Of a DNA stretch of 64,000 nucleotides, positions 58,288 through 64,000 are shown piece by piece. Each line of letters begins with the position of its first letter. The stretch's first letter is position 1. This DNA comes from Amycolatopsis lexingtonensis (GTDB taxonomy: Bacteria; Actinomycetota; Actinomycetes; Mycobacteriales; Pseudonocardiaceae): contig NZ_JADBEG010000001.1 of the NCBI RefSeq assembly GCF_014873755.1, forward strand, positions 5,749,501-5,813,500, in the 5' to 3' direction. The position numbers were made by a program, and so were the translations under genes. The notes under the pieces were generated by a model that worked only from the letters and a program-made list of their open reading frames with translations, was not told the origin of the DNA and made no database searches.

Positions 58288-59193
58288 ATGCTCGACGCCG
58301 ACGAGGTCCGGAACGCCGTGCCGATGAGCGCCGCCGTCGACGCGGTGCGGGAGGCGTTCCTCGACCTCGCCGCCGGCCGTTTCGCGGTGCCGCAACGGTT
58401 GTCGTTCGGCGGCGGCACGACGCTCGTGATGAGCGCCTGCCACACCCCGTCGTCGACGACCGTCGTGAAGACGCTCAACCTGGCCGCCGGGCGGACCCCG
58501 ATGATCCTGGGCACGCTGGTCTGGAACACCGCCGAGGGTCAGGTGGTCGCGGACGCGGTCGAGATCACCACGCTGCGCACCGGCGCCGTTTCCGGTGTCG
58601 CCACGGACCTGCTGGCCCCGGCCGGCGCGAGCAAGCTCGCCCTGCTGGGCACCGGAGCACAGGCCGCCGACCAGGTGCGCGCGGTGGCCGCGGTGCGCCC
58701 GGTGCGGCACTTGGCCGTGTTCGGCCGCGACCGGTCGCGCGCGTCGGCCTTCACGGCCCGGTTGGCCGCCGAGTTCCCGGAGGTGACGACGCGGGTCGCC
58801 GCGAGCGCGGAAGACGCGGTTTCCGATGCGGAAGTCGTTTGTTGTGCTACGTCGTCGAGTACTCCTCTCTTCGCTGCCGATGCCTTGCCCGAACGGGTTC
58901 ACGTCAACGCGATCGGGTCCTATCTACCGTCCATGCGGGAGCTTCCCGCGGAGCTGCTCGCCACGGCGACGTGCGTGGTGGTGGATCAGGTCGAAGCCGC
59001 TCTCGAGGAAGCCGGTGAGGTGATCCACGCCGTGGACACCGGACTTCTCGGCCGTGGCGAGCTGGTCGAGCTGGGACACGCGCTGCGCGAGCACCCGGCG
59101 GTGGGCGGGCGGACGGTGTTCAAGTCCGTCGGGCTCGCCGTGCAGGATTGGGCCGTGGCCCGGCTCCTCGGTGCCGCGCTTGACCGGAACTAG
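58288..59193 (+). CDS. Ornithine cyclodeaminase / mu-crystallin family protein
   Basis: 301 aa. AVDAVREAFLDLAAGRFAVP, MSACHTPSSTTVVKTLNLAA, VADAVEITTLRTGAVSGVAT, ASKLALLGTGAQAADQVRAV (Rossmann GxGxxA), VHVNAIGSYLPSMRELPAEL and a final FKSVGLAVQDWAVARLL are family landmarks. It binds NAD(P) and acts on ornithine, alanine or imino acids. The family includes ketimine reductases, so the reaction is not fixed by sequence. Confidence 0.9.
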   Translation: MLDADEVRNAVPMSAAVDAVREAFLDLAAGRFAVPQRLSFGGGTTLVMSACHTPSSTTVVKTLNLAAGRTPMILGTLVWNTAEGQVVADAVEITTLRTGAVSGVATDLLAPAGASKLALLGTGAQAADQVRAVAAVRPVRHLAVFGRDRSRASAFTARLAAEFPEVTTRVAASAEDAVSDAEVVCCATSSSTPLFAADALPERVHVNAIGSYLPSMRELPAELLATATCVVVDQVEAALEEAGEVIHAVDTGLLGRGELVELGHALREHPAVGGRTVFKSVGLAVQDWAVARLLGAALDRN

Positions 59194-59302
59194 CTCACCG
59201 CCCGTGTCCGGAGCGAGGCGGAGAGCAATAGTGCGCGGCCAAACGGCGCAATCTGCACCCTGGAGCGTTTGATCGGTCACCCGATCCGGGAATTTTCGCG
59301 GC

Positions 59303-59596
59303 ATGTCTCCTTGGCGAACCACCACCAGACGGAACACGGCCGTGCGAGTCATCACGGCGATCGGCGCGATCTTCGCGGGGATCGAAGTTCTCTACATGAT
59401 CATGGTGCTCGCCGGCGCCAACGCCGGCAACGCGTTCTTCGTCTTCATCAAGTCACTGGCGGTTCCTCTCGCCTTGTTCTTCCCGGGGCTCTTCCCCGTG
59501 AGCAACCCGAGCCTGGCCGTCATCCTCGACTTCGGCTTGGCCGCGGTGTTCTGGCTGGTCGTGACCGGCATCATCGCCCGCTTCGCCGGCCGGTGA
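59303..59596 (+). CDS. Small two-to-three-helix membrane protein
   Basis: 97 aa. Three hydrophobic stretches: VITAIGAIFAGIEVLYMIMV, FVFIKSLAVPLALFFPGLFP and VILDFGLAAVFWLVVTGIIA. Starts with a basic SPWRTTTRRNTAVR. No family recognised. Coding character (codon bias towards G/C in position three) and clean hydrophobic periodicity support a real gene. Confidence 0.6.
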   Translation: MSPWRTTTRRNTAVRVITAIGAIFAGIEVLYMIMVLAGANAGNAFFVFIKSLAVPLALFFPGLFPVSNPSLAVILDFGLAAVFWLVVTGIIARFAGR

Positions 59597-59677
59597 CCGG
59601 CTGCGGCCCGCCGCTTCGCACCACCGTCGGGCCACCCGCCCTCGCCATCCGCAGCGTCCTTCGGCGACACTGGAGAG

Positions 59678-60490
59678 ATGAGCGACGGCAGGTGGTTCGA
59701 CGGCTGGTCGCCCTGGCCTGAGCTGGCCGGGCTGGCCGCGGCCGGGCGTTCGCTGCTGCCGAACGTCCCGGTCACGCCGGCCGCGCTGGCGCGGACCGTC
59801 ACCGAGCAGCTCGTCGGACGGCGGCTGACCGCGAAGGTCGACGACCGCGAGGTCGGCCTGACGCTCGCGGAACTCGACTACCCGGCCGGCAGCCTCCGGC
59901 TGGCCACCGGACGGATCGGCGACGTCCGGATCGTCGCCGAAGACGTCGACTGGCCCGAACCCGAAGGCGGCAGCATTCCGCTGCGCCGGGTCACCGTGCT
60001 CGCCGAAGACGTCCGCCTCCGCTCACTTCCCACACCGGCCGCCAAGCCCGCTCGCGTCGAGCTGCAGATCGCCGTTTCCGCAGATGTCCTGCGGGAACGG
60101 GTGGCGAAAGTCCGCCCCGGGATCGTTGCGGCCCCGGCCGGCAGCGGGCTGCTGCAGATCCACTGGGCGAAGCGCCCGCTCTGGGGCCACTTGACCCTGC
60201 GCCCCGAGGTGGGCGACGACGCCGTCGTGCTCGTGCCGCAGACCCTCCACATCGGACAACGGCGACTACGGCCGCCACGCCGCTTCCAGCCCATCGTGCT
60301 TCCGCTGCCGGAACTTCCGCCGGGCATAAGGCTGACGAAGGTGGAGCCGCGGCACGACGAACTGGTGCTGCACACCGTGGCGGAGGAATGGCCGGAACGC
60401 CTTTCGCGCATCCCGCTGCCCGACCTGCTGAGCTGGCTGACCACGGCCGCGGTGACGCTGACACTGCCCAAACTCGGCGCTCGTTCATGA
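59678..60490 (+). CDS. LmeA-like (DUF2993) phospholipid-binding protein
   Basis: 270 aa. It shows the DUF2993 layout: VTPAALARTVTEQLVGRRLT, LAELDYPAGSLRLATGRIGD, VRIVAEDVDWPEPEGGSIPL, RRVTVLAEDVRLRS, then strand-rich regions and PELPPGIRLTKVEPRHDELV. LmeA proteins bind lipids in the mycobacterial envelope and help maintain it. Unlike most, this one lacks an obvious N-terminal signal or membrane helix. Confidence 0.7.
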   Translation: MSDGRWFDGWSPWPELAGLAAAGRSLLPNVPVTPAALARTVTEQLVGRRLTAKVDDREVGLTLAELDYPAGSLRLATGRIGDVRIVAEDVDWPEPEGGSIPLRRVTVLAEDVRLRSLPTPAAKPARVELQIAVSADVLRERVAKVRPGIVAAPAGSGLLQIHWAKRPLWGHLTLRPEVGDDAVVLVPQTLHIGQRRLRPPRRFQPIVLPLPELPPGIRLTKVEPRHDELVLHTVAEEWPERLSRIPLPDLLSWLTTAAVTLTLPKLGARS

Positions 60491-60506
60491 CTCTCCCTCG
60501 CGTGCG

Positions 60507-60526
60507 GTGAGCCGGTAGTGGCTCAC
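60507..60526. terminator. Small hairpin between converging genes
   Basis: GTGAGCC/GGCTCAC with a 6-base loop, in the 123-base gap between the LmeA-like gene and the 60614 gene. A second stem TCGAACG/CGTTCGA lies at about 60540-60556. Confidence 0.4.
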
Positions 60527-60613
60527 ACCAGCCAACGTACTCGAACGCCCGTTCGAACACATCACTCACACGGGTAGAGCCGGGAAGGTGTTGCGCGGCA
60601 ACGGAAACCCGGA

Positions 60614-61180
60614 TCAGGCGTCCCGGTCCCGCAGGTACCGGGTGTGGTCCGCCTGCCGGTCGATCTCCGTCGCGTAGAACCGCTCGGCCACCCGGTGCGC
60701 CTCCGTCTCCAGCAAACCCAGCTGGGCGACCAATTCCTCCCCCGCACTCGCCCGGCGGGCCGCGAACCACCACGGCAGGTTCAGGTACGTCTGCACCGAC
60801 AGCGGCAGGTCTGTCCCCGCCAGCCGGACCACCGCGTGGTGCAGGTCGGGGTCGGCCGCGAGCCGGTCCGGCCGGGAAAGCAGGTCGGAAAGCACCTCCG
60901 CGATCCGCCGCACAGCGTCCACAGAGGACGAAGGAAGCCGCGAAGACTGCGCATTCACCGAAGCGACCAGCGTCTCCAGCGAAGACCGCAGCGAAGCGGA
61001 AGTGTCCGGGACCAGCCGCACCTTCTCCCCCGGCGCGAGCAACGCCCCCGCCAGGTACAACGCCACGACGACGAACGGCCAGAACCACCCGACCACCCCG
61101 GTCAGGTACAGCACGACACCGAGCAGGCCGCCGACGCAGCCGGCGAGGTTCTTGGTCGAGCCCAGATAGCGCAGCATCAT
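60614..61180 (-). CDS. Membrane-anchored helical protein of the TelA operon
   Basis: 188 aa. A double hydrophobic hairpin at the N-terminus (CVGGLLGVVLYLTGVVGWFW, PFVVVALYLAGALLAPG) precedes a soluble helical domain (LRSSLETLVASVNAQSSRLP, SVDAVRRIAEVLSDLLSRPD, LPLSVQTYLNLPWWFAARRA). No named family recognised. Start ATGATG overlaps the VWA gene stop by 4 bases. The operon context suggests a membrane scaffold for the neighbouring proteins. Confidence 0.75.
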   Translation of the reverse strand: MMLRYLGSTKNLAGCVGGLLGVVLYLTGVVGWFWPFVVVALYLAGALLAPGEKVRLVPDTSASLRSSLETLVASVNAQSSRLPSSSVDAVRRIAEVLSDLLSRPDRLAADPDLHHAVVRLAGTDLPLSVQTYLNLPWWFAARRASAGEELVAQLGLLETEAHRVAERFYATEIDRQADHTRYLRDRDA

Positions 61181-62790
61181 TGGTACCCGCGGATCTCCTT
61201 GAACACATCGGACAGCTGGACCTTGCGGGCGTCGAACACCTTCCCGCCGGTCATCGTGGCGACGTCGGTCAGCTCGTCGCCGCTGCCCTCGCCGAACAGC
61301 ACGGTGAACACCGGGACCTGCTTCACCGACGGCGGCATCGTCCCGAACGCGAGCTTGAAGTCCGAGAGCGACGAGCCGTTCGCGTTCTCGCCGTCGGTCA
61401 TCAGCACGATGGAGGTGAACCGGTCGGGATCGCGCGCCTGCAACGGTTCCAGCTCCCGGTATGCCTCCGACAGGCTGTCGTAGATCGCCGTCCCGCCGCT
61501 CGCCGACAGGCCCTCGGCGAACGCCTTGATGCGCGCCAGTTCGCCCGACGGGTCCTGTTCCGGCACGGTGAACGTCGTGGCCCCCGACGGCCGCGTGTTG
61601 AACGGCAGCATCAACACCTCCTCTCGGCTCCGGAAACGCCGGTACCGCCCGGTGAGCGAGTTGTCCGCCCCGGTCAGCCCGGCCAGCGCCGACCGCAGCG
61701 ACTCGATCCGGTCCCCCTTCATCGACCCGGAAGTGTCGAGCACGTACAGCGTCCGCGACGGACGGCGGATCTTGTCGAAGTACGCCTGGAGCAGCGCGTC
61801 CACGGCCTGCTGCGTGGCCGGGAACGGCAGTTCGACGAGGTCCCGCTGCGTGAACTGCGCCCCCAGCGCGACACCCGGGACGACCGGACGCCGTTGCGTC
61901 GTCTCCATGATCCGCTTCTGGACGTCGGGAGTGCGCAAGTAGTCCGACAGCTTCTGGTGCGCCGAGCGCGCGTCGGAATTGGCGTCCGCCAGCAGGGTCA
62001 GCGGGTAGTCGGCCGTGACGACGCCGTCGCTCGGGTAGACCAGCGTGAGCGGCTCGGGCAGCTTCCCGGACGCGTTCGCCGACAGCAGGACGGACTCGTA
62101 GTTGATCAGCCCGTCGACCTTCTGCCCGGGGTCCTGCCCGGTCGCGCGCCGCGTGTAGGCGTCCGACAGCCAGCCCGACGAACCCGCCGAAAGCGCCTGC
62201 GCGCCGAAGAACTGTGTCAGCTGCGGCGTCACCGAGGCGATCTGCCGGGCGTCGATCGCGTTGCCCGCGCCTGCCAGCGCCGAAGCGACACCGACCAGCG
62301 CGGAGAACCCGGAGTTCGACGCCGACGGGTCGGTCATCCCGTAGCTGAACGCCTTCTTCCCCGCCTGCGCGGCGATTTCGCCCCAGCTCACCGGCTTCCC
62401 GGCCCAGCCGAGCCGCTGCACCACCGACGTCGCCAGCCCGAGCACCACCGGCGAACTCATGATCTTGACCTGGTTCCCCAGCCGCTTCGCCGCTTCGGGA
62501 ATGCCTGCCGGGTACCGGTTCGACGAGAACCACACGGCGTCGTACTTCCCGTCGACGCTGCCGTTCGCCAGCGCTTCGGCGCCTTCCAAGGTCCCGGTGA
62601 AGGTGAACTTGACCTGCACCCCGGTCGCCTTCGCGGCTTCGTCGAGCACCGGCTGCAGATCCGCCAGCTCACTCCCCGCGAGCACCCTGAGCACCCCCGG
62701 CTCAGGATCCCCCAACGGGGCGGACGACGAATCCGAACACCCCGCCAGCAGCAACACCCCCAGGGCCAGCGCCCCCAGCTTCCTGATCAT
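61177..62790 (-). CDS. Substrate-binding/VWA fusion lipoprotein
   Basis: 537 aa. Lipobox VLLLAGCSD at the N-terminus. Residues about 30-320 are a type-2 periplasmic-binding domain (GVLRVLAGSELADLQPVLDE, FTGTLEGAEALANGSVDGKY, GLINYESVLLSANASGKLPE). Residues about 340-525 are a von Willebrand A domain with MIDAS: LYVLDTSGSMKGDRIESLRS (DxSxS), TIY region GGTAIYDSLSEAYREL and VLMTDGENANGSS. Such fusions occur in actinobacteria beside TelA. It probably binds a ligand outside the membrane and signals or scaffolds through the VWA domain. Confidence 0.88.
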   Translation of the reverse strand: MIRKLGALALGVLLLAGCSDSSSAPLGDPEPGVLRVLAGSELADLQPVLDEAAKATGVQVKFTFTGTLEGAEALANGSVDGKYDAVWFSSNRYPAGIPEAAKRLGNQVKIMSSPVVLGLATSVVQRLGWAGKPVSWGEIAAQAGKKAFSYGMTDPSASNSGFSALVGVASALAGAGNAIDARQIASVTPQLTQFFGAQALSAGSSGWLSDAYTRRATGQDPGQKVDGLINYESVLLSANASGKLPEPLTLVYPSDGVVTADYPLTLLADANSDARSAHQKLSDYLRTPDVQKRIMETTQRRPVVPGVALGAQFTQRDLVELPFPATQQAVDALLQAYFDKIRRPSRTLYVLDTSGSMKGDRIESLRSALAGLTGADNSLTGRYRRFRSREEVLMLPFNTRPSGATTFTVPEQDPSGELARIKAFAEGLSASGGTAIYDSLSEAYRELEPLQARDPDRFTSIVLMTDGENANGSSLSDFKLAFGTMPPSVKQVPVFTVLFGEGSGDELTDVATMTGGKVFDARKVQLSDVFKEIRGYQ

Positions 62791-63914
62791 GCTTCCCCCT
62801 CGTGCGAACGGCGCAGGTGGTCTTCGGCACGGCGGATCTCGCCGGACAGCGACTCGACGGTCGCCGCCATCGACCGGACGGCGTCGGCGCGGAACCCGTC
62901 GATCGCGTCGATCGAGGCGTAGATCCGGTCGAACGACTGCCGGATCGTCTCGGTCGCGACGGCCGGGTCGCTGCTCGCCTTCCGGATCTCCGCGGACTGC
63001 AGGTCCAGCAGCTCAGTGTTGGCGCGGATCAGCCCGTCCGTGGTCGCCTGCAACGCCGCGACCTCGTCGAGGACGTCCCGCTGGCTCGCCAGCGCACCAC
63101 TGACCAGCAACGCGACCCGCAACGCCGACACGGTCGTCGACACCGCCCGCTCGACGCCGCGGATCAGCTCGTCGTTGTTCTTGCGCACCAGGTCCAGCGC
63201 GAGGTAGCCCTGCGCGCTGACCGCGAGCTGGGTGAGCAGGTCCTGGTGCCGCTGCCGGATCGGGTACAGCACGTCCCCGCGCAACGCCTGCGCGCGCACT
63301 GGGTCCGTCAAGTCGAAGACGGAGGCCTGCCGCTCGATGGCGCCGTCGACGGCCTCGGCGAAGGCAGCCGCCTCGGCGAGCTTCCCCATCACCTTCCACA
63401 GCCGTTCGCGCTCGCCCTTGATCGCGGCGTTGTCGCGGCGCAGGACGTCCTGGCGCCCGCGCAGGTCGACGACGAGCGCGTTGACCGGCTCGTTCGCCGC
63501 CCGGTAGCGGTCCAGCGCGCGCTTCGCGCCGGCGGCGACCGGGAACATCCCGAGCAGCTTCCGTCCGGTCAGCGGCAGTTTCGCGGGGTCCAGCTCGGCG
63601 ACCGTGCGGCGCAGGCTCGTCAGGCTCGTCGTGACCCCGTCCTGCGGGGACGCCACGCTGCGCAGGGACCGGTCGAGCATCGTCCCGGCGACGCCCGCCG
63701 CGGCCCGCATGTCGGCCTCGCCGACGGCCAGCAACTCGTCCAGCAGGTCGGTGAACTCCGGCGACCGGACGTCCAGCTCCGCCAGCCGCGTCGCGAACCC
63801 GTCGGCGCGCGCGGTCACGTCGGCGCGGGTGTCTTCGCCGAGCGTGATGAGCCCGGCGGCGCGCTCGACGGGGATCGCGGCGACCGGTTCGGGTGGGGTG
63901 AGCGCGAAGTCCAT
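62787..63914 (-). CDS. TelA/KlaA-family toxic-anion-resistance protein
   Basis: 375 aa, largely coiled and helical. Family landmarks: DLLDELLAVGEADMRAAAGV, KLLGMFPVAAGAKRALDRYR, DNAAIKGERERLWKVMGKLA, VLYPIRQRHQDLLTQLAVSA, YLALDLVRKNNDELIRGVER, AVSTTVSALRVALLVSGALA and TEIxRNASxx-like TELLDLQSAEIRKASSDPAV. TelA proteins are linked to tellurite and other stress in ter-type systems. Stop overlaps the VWA gene start by 4 bases. Confidence 0.9.
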   Translation of the reverse strand: MDFALTPPEPVAAIPVERAAGLITLGEDTRADVTARADGFATRLAELDVRSPEFTDLLDELLAVGEADMRAAAGVAGTMLDRSLRSVASPQDGVTTSLTSLRRTVAELDPAKLPLTGRKLLGMFPVAAGAKRALDRYRAANEPVNALVVDLRGRQDVLRRDNAAIKGERERLWKVMGKLAEAAAFAEAVDGAIERQASVFDLTDPVRAQALRGDVLYPIRQRHQDLLTQLAVSAQGYLALDLVRKNNDELIRGVERAVSTTVSALRVALLVSGALASQRDVLDEVAALQATTDGLIRANTELLDLQSAEIRKASSDPAVATETIRQSFDRIYASIDAIDGFRADAVRSMAATVESLSGEIRRAEDHLRRSHEGEA

Positions 63915-63915
63915 G

Positions 63916-64000
63916 TCAGTACTGCTTGCCGACGGCGTCGAGCAGCCGCTCGAGCGTTTCGAACGACGGCGGTTCGACGGCGTCCACCAGGTCGGCCGGC
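63916..64000 (-). CDS. C-terminal end of an upstream operon gene, cut by the window edge
   Basis: Only the last ~27 codons are in the window, reading DLVDAVEPPSFETLERLLDA then VGKQY and TGA. It stops one base before the TelA ATG, so it belongs to the same operon. The fragment is too short to name. Confidence 0.6.
   Translation of the reverse strand, partial: PADLVDAVEPPSFETLERLLDAVGKQY

Overview
The window is high-GC actinobacterial chromosome. The secreted hydrolases, family-2B encapsulins, an iniBAC-type operon, GTG/TTG starts and long intergenic palindromes of the 'GTCCGTGAATG' and 'TTGAATGAGTCATTCAAG' types point to Pseudonocardiaceae, most likely Amycolatopsis; this assignment is from memory of such genomes, not from a search. 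I count 60 protein genes, two of them cut by the window edges. I see no tRNA, rRNA, insertion sequence, integrase or CRISPR array.

1-16.5 kb: secreted carbohydrate and surface functions. A truncated GH105 and a GH28 pectinase face each other. Then come a TetR regulator, a Tat-exported PhoD phosphatase, and an AfsR-type SARP regulator flanked by two secreted SH3-domain proteins; both of these carry a SARP-like direct repeat upstream. Next are a GH88 unsaturated glucuronyl hydrolase, a His-tailed DUF4396 membrane protein with a copper-type operator, an orphan sugar-binding lipoprotein, a phytase-like esterase and a surface/membrane pair.

16.9-20.8 kb: the most striking locus. Two tandem, translationally coupled family-2B encapsulin shell genes, each with a cyclic-nucleotide-binding-like insert, overlap a polyprenyl diphosphate synthase gene. 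This is a candidate two-component protein nanocompartment housing an isoprenoid enzyme. Three hairpins follow it.

20.9-28 kb: a CapA-like lipoprotein, then an arabinose-type (CUT2) uptake operon with its own FadR-type repressor and a matching operator on the promoter, then a second GH105 under a LacI-type operator. With the GH28, GH105 and GH88 genes this gives a pectin/uronide-use theme.

28-48 kb: a drug-type ABC exporter operon with a winged-helix regulator and dinB; an S33 peptidase; a lone EACC1-like protein; an amino-acid ABC uptake operon ending in an unusual PLP-aminotransferase/YheO/HTH fusion; an oxidoreductase; a NADAR protein; a GH8 with a CsnR-like palindrome; and several small regulator-enzyme modules (two WYL regulators and one TetR), each next to a near-perfect inverted repeat.

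48-56 kb: an iniBAC-like operon (IniB plus two dynamin-like GTPases) divergent from an Hsp70-like protein and a STAND/LuxR regulator that resembles mycobacterial IniR.

56-64 kb: a reductase/molybdopterin-oxidoreductase pair, a pentapeptide-repeat protein, an ornithine-cyclodeaminase homologue, an LmeA-like protein, and an operon of a binding-protein/VWA lipoprotein with a TelA-family protein that runs off the window.

A recurring feature is that many operons pair a local regulator with a visible operator, and that gene ends are marked by family-type palindromes.
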